From the NCBI GenBank assembly GCA_019913005.1, contig JAIOHL010000291.1, forward strand, positions 1 to 57,584: a stretch of 57,584 nucleotides of DNA, in the 5' to 3' direction. Positions 45,101 to 53,300 of the stretch are shown piece by piece. A model generated the notes under the pieces. It was given only the letters and a program-made list of their open reading frames with translations, was not told the origin of the DNA and did not search any database. The stretch comes from Anaerolineae bacterium (GTDB lineage: Bacteria; Chloroflexota; Anaerolineae; Aggregatilineales; J027). Within the stretch, counting starts at the first letter, position 1, and each line of letters begins with the position of its first letter. Both the position numbers and the translations under genes were made by a program.

Positions 45101-45627
45101 CGGTGGATGCGGGATCGGCCACGATTAACCTCGTGCGTATCCCCAAACGCCGACTCACCAGCACGACCTACAACGATGACCCCAACGCCCTGCATTTTAT
45201 CTATGGCATGAATGGCCCCGATGGCAGTGCTCGCACACTGGTACGCGGGGTGTTGAATCGCGGCGCAAATAGTGTGAACTTAATCAACATCACCCCCGTC
45301 GTGGCAGGCGTCACCTATCGACCCGTTGGGCCGGAGTCACTGGAAACCTATGCCGGAGACGCACGGGTCGTGCTGCTGATGGCCGTCCCCGTCGCGGGTG
45401 GGTCGCCCGTGCGCCTGCGTTCCGTTGATGCGGGCGACACGTGGGCACTGGCGGGTTCAGCCCATGACTTTAGCTTCGTGCGCTGGACCGGGCGCACGCG
45501 GGCATGGCTGGCCGGGCCGGATGGCATTGGTTTTACCCCGGATCGCGGTGTGAGTTTAGAGAATCGGGATGGGGATTATGAATTGCAGCTTGAACCCTTC
45601 CCGCTGATTGGAGCCGAAGCCGTATGA
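42130..45627 (+). CDS. Large tail-tip protein with PKD-like and discoidin-like domains
   Basis: This 1165-residue protein overlaps the previous stop (TGATG). The N-terminal part (1-180) has SWLSVVPATTVATARINQT and repeated beta strands. A PKD/Ig-like domain with paired Cys lies at about 187-246 (CTWTFQNGTPS...AGTHEVVCVATSANG). The middle (about 260-630) may form the tail hub or associated structure. A discoidin (F5/8 type C)-like domain lies at about 786-920 (VITVEIDLGSNLTLDSIAIWVYVDH and YLRLHLQRASF). The rest looks like a propeller. It probably forms the tip and touches surface glycans. Domain calls are by eye. Confidence 0.7.
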   Translation: MPSAALTTTELAALRGSGHATDAWLSVVPATTVATARINQTTFTNPVTQLTVDNTSAAWLTYVRKGMTVWIGTTAGARDIGVYRVRENPSATILPIAEMSTGDPGLLALSTLRPLVNDAYITVKHSDDIWSILPVIAEGEFLKDADDPYTNQNELGGQIPGINNIGPHRRGRVAGGSISFTFAADVHWFETIGTASCTWTFQNGTPSTATGIGPHTVSFPAGTHEVVCVATSANGGMARARRRVFAHDFATNPPYSVKVLSDRTTQQGRRLSLEVIGADLTDTDLQTGTMVMFWEELFFEGGATLASATTDCVGWIESVSGGGESGVPVYRVEVIQALHRLEQIRGFSQVLTATANPSNWQEVSPTLCHFNFYVFYLLYWHTTLLQLFDYAAQSLVEVVMNTWANDPGDWYTAINRLGSFVSAELGQASDGTLYIRRQPSLMNNTERNLLTERVTLALNATACDLLVIPDMEHRQFPAVGQTQGFAFMYNVVTGQKTGLKSYAPGEVPGQGGRTEPMPDQWVAHPSHLDLLVANYHAMVNNPYPHVTVQLTRSNAVNALLTAPAELYWVVLDVDAEHWPEGTAFHARCVVEDISIVWNEDGTKDTTLNLVPETNGNYAPAQAMPTTLDNETDPTTVQFPQVDDLTGEIQIPYDNLLGLPPVSTPLVTEEEQINGVLFAWSPHAVGVAYNPSAPAFLPFWYPPAGEAITSLVFDRRSPRFTTDRRRGALRMGILTDSAFYYCANALAGSPVVEQQQLISTFLLLRNNNGVPHAFGAYGVNVVADMGDVEITFDAGGYEGYTVTQGVGPTLGGHSGNGLLHAVDTGGNRVITVEIDLGSNLTLDSIAIWVYVDHTAISYTAIGYSDGVGGTQTGNFGGDEAITDSVWTPLTHSGLNWPNTRYLRLHLQRASFDANDLRLDEITLNGNFTAQGAAVAYLEDTGNTLTITAVGSGIPSTGGADLDDFDRGCWLASNGRHLYFTTSYTGAFTRLATVDAGSATINLVRIPKRRLTSTTYNDDPNALHFIYGMNGPDGSARTLVRGVLNRGANSVNLINITPVVAGVTYRPVGPESLETYAGDARVVLLMAVPVAGGSPVRLRSVDAGDTWALAGSAHDFSFVRWTGRTRAWLAGPDGIGFTPDRGVSLENRDGDYELQLEPFPLIGAEAV

Positions 45628-48398
45628 GCGAGGTATTTTTGCAGCAGTTGGAAGATGACCTGACCCAAGCCCTCACGCAGGCGTTTGAAGCCATTGGGTG
45701 GACGCAGCCGCTGGACGCCAAGCTGGGTAATGGCGCGGGCGTGGTGATTGTGCCGCCTGCCCAAGCCAAATTCCCCGGTGCGCTCTATGCTTACAATACC
45801 GCCAACGGTGGCCGGAAAAACGTCTTGCAAGTGGTCAACAGTCACGCGGGCATTCCTTATAACAACGACTGGGCTGAAACCAAGATCAAGCTGGCTTATC
45901 CCCCCGGTGAACGCCAATACCTGCATATTGTCTGGATTGACCTCGAAGGGCTGCTCCAAAACAAAGGCATGATGCCCGCTCAATACGAACACGAGATCAA
46001 CAAATACCTCTCGCCCGAACGCTGGGTGCCCTTGCAGATGACGGCGGGCACAGGCTTGGGGCTGAATCTGATTGGCGGGTGGTTGCAGTCCGGGCGTAGG
46101 CTCGTCTACCTGCCCAACACCAGCGGCATCTTGGACATGAGCAGTCATCGCCCTGCATCGGTGCATATGGCCCGGTATTGTATGGTCTATTATGACCCAG
46201 CCAGCGACAGTTTTGGCGCAGTGGACGGCGATGATTTTGACAACACCGATCAGGTCGAAAAAGAAAGCCTCATGCCGACCGCTGTACCGTCGGGGGTGAT
46301 GGTCTTGGGCCATGTGCGCCTGCATCACGGGCAGACGGGTTGGGGCGATTCGGCGATTGTGCGGCCCGCTCTGCCCTTTTTCACCCCACCCGGTATTGTG
46401 CCGCCGAGTATGGGGGGTGGGGGTTTTGACCTCACCACCATTCAGGGGTTCCTCTTTTACAACGGTCTGAACACCTACCAAGTCCATTGTGTGGGTGATC
46501 AAATTGCCCCACCCACTGTCAATCACGACGCGACCTCAATACCGCATCCCTTTGGGGTTTTGTCCCTGTGGGTCATGTCCGTGACTGCCGGAGCCACTGA
46601 GAACGCCGTGTACATGTGTGTCAATCCGTCGGCTGGGGCTGCCGTTTGGCTGCGGCTGGACGGCACCGGGAGTGGCGGTGGGGGTGGCATGGAGGATTTT
46701 ACCGTCGCAGCGGATACGGGCACTCCCGCGGTGATTGGTGATGGCGCAACGGTGGCCTTACAAGGTGGCACGGGCATTGCTACGAGTGTTGCGGGCCATA
46801 CCGTCGCCTTGCGTCTGCAAAATACCCCCGTGACCCCCGGCTCGTATACCAATACCAACCTGACGGTGGATGCCCAAGGACGTATTTTGGCAGCGGCGAG
46901 TGGGCCGGGTGGCGGCGGTGGGGGTGAACTCACCGTTACGACGGCTCAAATGCAAGTCAAAGTGGTGTTGTTTCAGGACGAGATTACAGGCAGTAATGCC
47001 GCCTTTGCGACGTTCGCCAGCATCCCGCCAGATTATGACGACCTAGAAATCCACATCCTTGGTCGTAAACCCACCGATGATGGCTCCGGCAAACCCGGCT
47101 CTGGCGCGATTTGCCAGTTTAATGGGGATACCACTCAAGCCAATTACCGCATGAGTGAGGTGGACTTCTACGACAACATCTTGCTCTACAACTACTTTGA
47201 TGGCCCGTATGTCTTCGGACGGTACCCCGCCGACAATCAAGCCCCCGCGGGCGTGTTGGGCGGGTCGATTATTTACATTCATGGCTATTCAGACGCGACC
47301 ATCTGGAAACATATCCGCCATTTTTCCAACTTCCAGTCCAATCCCAATCGCCATCTGGTCTCCATCGGCGGGTACACATGGGAAAACAGTGCTGCCATCA
47401 CCAGCATGGCTTTTCCCGGCAGCTTCATGCCCGGCTCGCGCATCACGGTTTATGGCGTGCGTAACCAAGCGGTGGTGACCGATGTGACTGGGGAAGTCGT
47501 GGCGGGTAGTGTGGATGCCGCTGCTGTCACCTATACCCCAGCGGACAATACCGATTGGGATAGCAACACCGACCCCGGTGATGTGCATGATGCGCTTGAC
47601 CAGTTGGCGAGTCGGGTGGGCACGCTGGAAGGCACGCCCCTCACCGTTACCAAAAAGACCGTGCAAACCCGCACCCTGCTGTATGCCAACACGCTGGCAG
47701 CAGGCACGGCAGCCCTGACCTATGCCAGCATCCCCCCGACCTATGACCACCTCTATTTTGAGTTGGTGGGCCGGGGTGACTTAGGCTCGGCCACTTTTGA
47801 GGATGTGGCCTTGTGGCTCAATAACGACAACACGACGGCCAATTATAGACGGCTATTTGTCGCCAGTGATGATGCCGCCACGACCCTGTCCGGCAGCGAT
47901 CACCCACGCATCGGCAATATGCCCAATGACGGCTCCCCGGCGAATAACTGGGGCTACTTGTTTGGTGAAATTTATCACTACACCCACCCCGGACGGCACA
48001 AACTGACGCTCGGACGGGGCGGTTATCTCCAAGACACGGTGCAGTCCCAAGTGCTCCAGTCCGTGCATAGCTGGGAAAACACTGCCGCCGTCACCCGACT
48101 GGACGTGTACAGCTTGGGCAGCAATTTCCTGCCGGGGACCACTCTCAAAGTCTGGGGCGTTAAGGATGAGGCGGTCGTGACCGATGTCACGGGTACGGCG
48201 ATCACCAGTACCCATTCCACCGCGAGTGTCTCCAATCCCCCCACCGCCGCCGAGTTAGACGTGATTTTTGGCACACCCGCTACGGTGGGGAGTGGGTTTG
48301 TCGCTACGCTGGATGACAGTGGGGCGGGCAGTCATTTCTATATTCTTGCCAGCGATGGCACAAATTGGTGGCAGACGGCCATGACCCAAGCCACCTAA
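45624..48398 (+). CDS. Tail fibre / receptor-binding protein with internal duplication
   Basis: This 924-residue protein overlaps the previous gene as ATGA. Residues 1-260 form a globular start domain. A Gly-rich hinge (around 350 and 430; GSGGGGGME, GPGGGGGGE) and a short fibre-like repeat (TGIATSVAGHTVALRLQNT) follow. Two similar modules lie at about 441-623 and 680-857; each has a YASIPPxYD...L.FELLGR-like start, ANYR and GxxVVTDVTG end. The repeated modules look like receptor-binding beta-sandwiches. It is the last large structural gene. Confidence 0.72.
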   Translation: MSEVFLQQLEDDLTQALTQAFEAIGWTQPLDAKLGNGAGVVIVPPAQAKFPGALYAYNTANGGRKNVLQVVNSHAGIPYNNDWAETKIKLAYPPGERQYLHIVWIDLEGLLQNKGMMPAQYEHEINKYLSPERWVPLQMTAGTGLGLNLIGGWLQSGRRLVYLPNTSGILDMSSHRPASVHMARYCMVYYDPASDSFGAVDGDDFDNTDQVEKESLMPTAVPSGVMVLGHVRLHHGQTGWGDSAIVRPALPFFTPPGIVPPSMGGGGFDLTTIQGFLFYNGLNTYQVHCVGDQIAPPTVNHDATSIPHPFGVLSLWVMSVTAGATENAVYMCVNPSAGAAVWLRLDGTGSGGGGGMEDFTVAADTGTPAVIGDGATVALQGGTGIATSVAGHTVALRLQNTPVTPGSYTNTNLTVDAQGRILAAASGPGGGGGGELTVTTAQMQVKVVLFQDEITGSNAAFATFASIPPDYDDLEIHILGRKPTDDGSGKPGSGAICQFNGDTTQANYRMSEVDFYDNILLYNYFDGPYVFGRYPADNQAPAGVLGGSIIYIHGYSDATIWKHIRHFSNFQSNPNRHLVSIGGYTWENSAAITSMAFPGSFMPGSRITVYGVRNQAVVTDVTGEVVAGSVDAAAVTYTPADNTDWDSNTDPGDVHDALDQLASRVGTLEGTPLTVTKKTVQTRTLLYANTLAAGTAALTYASIPPTYDHLYFELVGRGDLGSATFEDVALWLNNDNTTANYRRLFVASDDAATTLSGSDHPRIGNMPNDGSPANNWGYLFGEIYHYTHPGRHKLTLGRGGYLQDTVQSQVLQSVHSWENTAAVTRLDVYSLGSNFLPGTTLKVWGVKDEAVVTDVTGTAITSTHSTASVSNPPTAAELDVIFGTPATVGSGFVATLDDSGAGSHFYILASDGTNWWQTAMTQAT
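46945..48195 (+). repeat. Tandem protein-domain duplication in tail fibre gene
   Basis: Two segments, about 46945-47493 and 47662-48195, encode modules sharing the signposts ASIPPDYDDL/ASIPPTYDHL, TTQANYRM/TTANYRRL, YTWENSAAITSM/HSWENTAAVTRL, and GVRNQAVVTDVTG/GVKDEAVVTDVTG. The link of about 170 bases between them is not repeated. Confidence 0.8.
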
Positions 48399-48431
48399 AC
48401 CATTCAAATGGCTCAAGGAGGGCCTCAAACA

Positions 48432-48944
48432 ATGCGTACTTTACGGCGTCTCGTTTTTCTATTCGGGCTGGCACTGGTGTTGTGGGTGCCCGCGTTCCCG
48501 GTTCAGGCGGCGGATGGCACGGGTCAAGCCGTCGCCGATGAACTCGCTGGCTGGGTGGTGGTGGTCGGTTATGCCGCCCTGATCTTATTGCTGCTCGCTC
48601 TCGTCGGGGTGGGCTTGTTGTCCTTAACCGAAGTGCGCAAGTGGCTCAAGGGTCGTCTCCTGCAACTGGATTCCAGTCCGGTCTGGAACACCGTCGGTGG
48701 CCGTTTCATCAACGACAGTCTGCGCCAGTTCCAGCCGCTGGTGGATGAACCCACCGACCCCCTCATCCAAAGGCTAGAAGCCACTAAATATTTACGCTGG
48801 TTGCATAAGAACCAAATCATCAAGGGTGAGGATTTCAGTCGTCTCTTGGGAGCGCTGGTGGCCGATGGGGTGAAGCTGACCAACGGCGTGCCCGATGTTG
48901 AGTTCAACCTACTCACCTATGACTCGACCCAAACGCAGGGTTGA
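48432..48944 (+). CDS. Small membrane protein after the tail fibre
   Basis: This 170-residue protein starts at the ATG at 48432, after AAGGAGGG. A signal-peptide-like N terminus (about 1-27, ending VQAADG) is followed by a strong membrane segment (about 39-63; GWVVVVGYAALILLLLALVGVGLL) and a helical cytoplasmic or lumenal tail. The place after the tail fibre is often used by holin or lysis genes, but the 105-residue soluble tail is unusual for a holin. No family is recognised. Confidence 0.65.
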   Translation: MRTLRRLVFLFGLALVLWVPAFPVQAADGTGQAVADELAGWVVVVGYAALILLLLALVGVGLLSLTEVRKWLKGRLLQLDSSPVWNTVGGRFINDSLRQFQPLVDEPTDPLIQRLEATKYLRWLHKNQIIKGEDFSRLLGALVADGVKLTNGVPDVEFNLLTYDSTQTQG

Positions 48945-49001
48945 ACTACCCAAGCGGGACTTACGGCAAGCATGGTTAACCAGCACCGGGAGGGTGGTGC
49001 A

Positions 49002-49358
49002 ATGCCATCTCAAGACTACATTGAGTTACTCATCGTCGGGCATGACGGTATCCGGCGCAAATTCGTCGGTTACGGCGAACTCATCGAGGTGGATAACCTC
49101 GAACCCATGCGCCTCCCCATGATGGTCAAGACCCACGCCGCACCGATCATTGACCTTATGACAGGGCAGACGGCGGCAAGGTTGCACTTAGGGGATACGC
49201 TTGAGGTGTATGCCCATGTGCGCCGTCCACACGTGGGCATCCCCCACAAGCTCATTGCCGTTGGGCAGTGGCAAGGCTACTACATCTCTGAAAGCGTGAT
49301 TGAACGGGTGCTGCCCGATACCCAGCCGTCCTTGCCCACCGAGGACGTTTCGGCATGA
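49002..49358 (+). CDS. Small beta-rich protein of unknown function
   Basis: This 118-residue protein starts at the ATG at 49002, after GGAGGGTGG; the in-frame ATG at 48972 has no ribosome site. Sequence is beta-rich (IELLIVGHDGIRRKFVGYGELIEVDNLEP, LHLGDTLEVYAHVRRPH). Its stop overlaps the next start as ATGA. No family is recognised. Confidence 0.65.
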   Translation: MPSQDYIELLIVGHDGIRRKFVGYGELIEVDNLEPMRLPMMVKTHAAPIIDLMTGQTAARLHLGDTLEVYAHVRRPHVGIPHKLIAVGQWQGYYISESVIERVLPDTQPSLPTEDVSA

Positions 49359-50227
49359 GCAGCCTCCCGACGACCCGCCGTCCTGCCGCATCCCGCCTCC
49401 CTGTCTGGGGAGTCACCCACAAGCGACTTCTGACCTGCGTAGTCTTGATAGTCGCTTTTGGACTGGCTCCCTTACCGGGTGGTGACGATTGGTTGACTAT
49501 TTGTCACGCGGCGCGTCGGCTGGTCGCTGGGCATCCCCTGTATGGTGTTCAAGACCCTCACTTTTATGCTAACCCACCCCACGTGGCGGCGTTGCTCGTA
49601 CCCCTCAGTTGGCTGCCGTTTCGCCTCAGTTATGCCCTCCTGCTGGCCCTGACCCTCACCTTCGCCACCGTCTTGGTGGAGCGCTGGTGTGAAGAGGATA
49701 TCCTCCTGAAAACCCTCCTCACGATTTTCTCGCCGCCCATGTTTTATATCTTGCTGCATGGGCAGATTGACGTGTTGGTACTGGCGGGGGTACTGCTGCC
49801 GCCGTCGTGGTGGGGGCTTGTGGCACTGACCAAACCCCAGATCGTCATGGGTCTGGCCTTGGGCATCCCGCGCCGTCATTGGATGAAAGCAGGCTTGATC
49901 GTTGGCGGGGTCCTCCTCCTGTCCTTGCTCCTCTTGGGCAATTGGATCACGGATTGGCTCACCTATGGCAGCCGCTTGACGGCTTACCCGCATAATCTTT
50001 GGCGCGGTCTCTGGCCGTTTCAGGTGCCCTTGGGGTTGTTCTTTTTGCTGCAAGGGATACGCGATCACGATGAAAAGCTGCTCATCGCCGCCAGCCCCTT
50101 CCTCGTTCCCTATGCCGCCCTGTCCAGTTTTATAGGCGTGTGGCTGGTGGCCCTGAGTTATCTCAATCGCTGGCAGTCAGCCGCTTTGTTCATGGGCTGG
50201 TGGTTGGTGGTTCTCTCGCGGTTGTAG
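49355..50227 (+). CDS. GT87-like polytopic membrane protein (possible glycosyltransferase)
   Basis: This 290-residue protein has seven or eight predicted membrane segments. It carries the pattern of GT87/DUF2029 polyprenyl-phosphate-dependent mannosyltransferases: CHAARRLVAGHPLYGVQ, NPPHVAALLVPLSWLPFRLSYALLL, MFYILLHGQIDVLVLAG, then LVALTKPQIVMGLALG. Family members are usually near 400 residues, so this is a short form. It overlaps the preceding gene as ATGA, so it belongs to the phage operon and not to the following host-like gene. It could modify envelope glycans of the host, for example to block superinfection. The activity is inferred. Confidence 0.72.
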   Translation: MSSLPTTRRPAASRLPVWGVTHKRLLTCVVLIVAFGLAPLPGGDDWLTICHAARRLVAGHPLYGVQDPHFYANPPHVAALLVPLSWLPFRLSYALLLALTLTFATVLVERWCEEDILLKTLLTIFSPPMFYILLHGQIDVLVLAGVLLPPSWWGLVALTKPQIVMGLALGIPRRHWMKAGLIVGGVLLLSLLLLGNWITDWLTYGSRLTAYPHNLWRGLWPFQVPLGLFFLLQGIRDHDEKLLIAASPFLVPYAALSSFIGVWLVALSYLNRWQSAALFMGWWLVVLSRL

Positions 50228-50387
50228 GTATAAACCAAGACCGAGCGACCGGTTGGCATTTATGAATTTTTCGTAAAGACCCCTGACAATTCATCTCTTA
50301 ATGCTATAATGATTGAGGTGGAATTTTTGTAAATATATTAATAGACATTCTGCTTATAGCACTTCTCAATTGGGAGCCGTGAAGATT
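50228..50387. other. Intergenic gap after the phage cassette
   Basis: This AT-rich gap of 160 bases marks the right edge of the cassette. It contains the promoter of the next gene. I see no obvious terminator hairpin and no direct repeat matching the left edge at 24810-24900. Confidence 0.5.
50283..50310 (+). promoter_or_regulatory. Likely promoter of the 1603-residue exoprotein
   Basis: CTGACA (50283-50288) and TATAAT (50305-50310) are spaced 16 bases apart. This is the best sigma70-like match in the window. It gives a leader of about 70 bases before the ATG at 50388. Confidence 0.65.
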
Positions 50388-53300
50388 ATGCCCTCTTCCT
50401 TTGCTAAACGCCGCGTCGCGTTCGCCACTGCTTTGGTGATTACCGTCTGTGTCTGGTTGGCCCTCTCTACCAGCCTCTTCCCGGCCCTGTCCGATGACCA
50501 TCCCCAGAATTTGCACACTATCGAATCCGATGATCCGGTGGTTGTGCGTGAAGGCGAGTGGACGACTCAAGCCGCGGCAGGGGCCAGTGGTGGTAGCTAT
50601 TTATACAATACTGCCGTCAACCCGGATCGCCCTGATCCAGCCCTCACCCTTCAATTCAGCGGCACGGATTTGGAAGTGATATACGTCAGTGGGCCGAACT
50701 TGGGGACGTTGGCAATCGAGGTAGACGGCACGGTCTTACGCACAGTGATCGCTGCCAGTGACCGTACCCAATACAATCTGCACACCAGCATCAACTATCT
50801 CACCGATGAACTCCACACCCTGCGCGTTTATGCCCAATCTGGTGGTGTCGTCGGTGTGGATGCATTTGTAGTCAACAGCAACCCAATAATGTCAACTATC
50901 TCTCCGATTAAAGGAGACATTACTTCTGTGGGAGGTATTGGGACACGGGTTTTGGACTGTGTAAGTCGGGATGCAATTCAGATCCTATCCTCGCCTTACA
51001 ATGGAACAGGTGGTGGCAATACACATTCATATTATCCTGATATGTCTACAGACGGAAGATATGTTGTATTTGTGACAGATTCAAATAGCAACCTATTCCC
51101 TAATGACAACAATGGTGTGAGTGATATTGTGCTGGTGGATAGACAAAGCTGCACTGCTACACCTGTATCAGTAAATAATGCGGGAAACCTAATCGATCAT
51201 AATGCTTGGTACCCTGCAATATCCGATGATGGGCGATATGTAGTCTTTGCCTCGGAAGCTAATAACCTTGGGCCAAGTACCTATCCTGTCTACCAGAAGG
51301 TTTACCTTCGTGATCGTCAGACAAATCAGACTACTCTAGTATCTCGATCCTCATCTGGGGGTGTCAGCGGCGGCAATTACCCCCATATCTCAGGAAATGG
51401 GCGGTTCGTTGCTTTTAGCTCAGGTGCGAATGATTTAGTCCAAGGTGATACCAACGGTTTATGGGATGTGTTTGTGCGCGACCTACAAACCAATACTACA
51501 GTGCGCGTATCTGTGCGGTCTGATGGAACACAGATGACCGCAGGGAGCATCCAAGGTAGGCCTTGGATTTCAGATGATGGTCGTTATGTTACGTTTTCAG
51601 CGATGGGTGCAAACCTCACAGGTACCGCTGTTTCATGGATTCAAGTTTATCTGTACGATCTCCAAACGGGTCAACTGAGACTGCTATCTCGTAATAGTCA
51701 AGGTATCTCCGGCAACAATCATTCTGAAGATCCTAGAATTTCAGGAAATGGACAGTTTGTTGTTTTTTCTTCATATGCTACGAATTTGGGATTGGGTGAT
51801 ACTGATACCCTTTCAGATATTTATTTATATGATATTACCAATAACACTCTCTCTTTGTTAACTAGAGGCTATGGAAATACCCCATCTAGTGGTTCCTCCT
51901 ATGAAGCCTCTATTTCCACTGATGGGGTATTTGTAACTTTTTACTCAAGAGCACGCAATCTCCTACCATATCCCGTATCTGATGATACCGTTTACCGTTT
52001 GGACCGATTTACAGGCGACCTAATCCCAATAGGTGTACGCTATGATGCTTCTCGGTTAGTTGTATCTGGAACATCTTCTGAAACGTCACCTATTTCGAGT
52101 TCAGGCCGACTCATTGTATATGTATCAAATTCTACAAATGTTCTTGCGTCTGAAACGCTTGGTTGGCAGGTGTATCTCCGTGACTTGGATGCGCTCTTTC
52201 CTCCAAGCCAGTTAACGGGAGTAGTAAACTCACCAAGTACGATCACGTTAAATTGGACGTTGTACGACGCTACTGCTACTGAATTCCATGTTGAGCGGTC
52301 TCCTGTGAATACAAGTAGTTTTACTGAAGTGGGTATTGTCAGCGCGAACACCACCTCCTTTACCGATACAGGCTTGGCATCAAACACAATGTATTATTAT
52401 CGAGTACGAGCATATCGTAGCTCAGATACGCGATTGTCAAGTTATTCCAATGTAGCAAATTATCGAACCCATACGCGCAACATTCCCTATGTCAATGTTT
52501 CCGTCACAGGTCGTACCTCTATTGAGTTGAGTTGGACGGATACGAATCCGTCCGAAACAGAGTACCACCTAGAACGACAGCTGCCTTCTAGTGGAGACTT
52601 TGAGGAAATTGCAGTTTTACCTGCAACGTCTTCGACCTATACCTACACTGACACTAACCTTGCTATCTTCACAGGATACTCGTATCGAATTCGAGCCTAT
52701 TGGGCAAGCGATGGTCAATTCTCCAATTACAGCAGTGTCTATAGCGCAACCACCTATCCAGCCTGCGCCCCAAATGCTCTCGTACAGCGGGTTGCGATGG
52801 ACAATAACGGAAAGCCTGTCATTGCTCGTGATGCTGATATGAACGGCAACGGTCGGTACATTATATTTTCGAGTGCTGATCCTGTACAACCTATGGATAC
52901 CGCCAATTATTTCCTTCAGGTCTATGTTCATGACACGCTGACATGCAATACTACGCTCATTTCCAGAACCAATGACGGTCAACGCGCCAACGACGACGCC
53001 GAGGTGGGGTCAATTTCGGATGACGGACGCTGGGTAGCCTTCGCTTCGGAAGCTATCAATTTGGTGTCGAACACCAGCGCTCGCATATACCAAATCTATT
53101 TGCATGATCTGCAATCAGGCCAAACCATTCTCGTTTCCCACACGCCCAATGGTATGCCGGGGGATGCTAGGTCTCTTAGCCCAGAAATCTCCTCTGACGG
53201 ACGTTTCATCACGTTTTATTCAGACGCGACCAACCTCGTTGCTGGCGACGCGGTACCTGCCGTCAGTGATATCTACGTTTATGACCGTCAGACTGATCAA

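Noticed and set aside
45576-46526. Antisense frame of 316 codons over the fibre gene
   Set aside because: Opposes two overlapping, well-supported phage genes and has no start signal.
24750-50310. Search for phage attachment-site duplication at both cassette edges
   Set aside because: No direct repeat of 12 bases or more found by eye between 24750-24904 and 50228-50387; no tRNA gene at either side.
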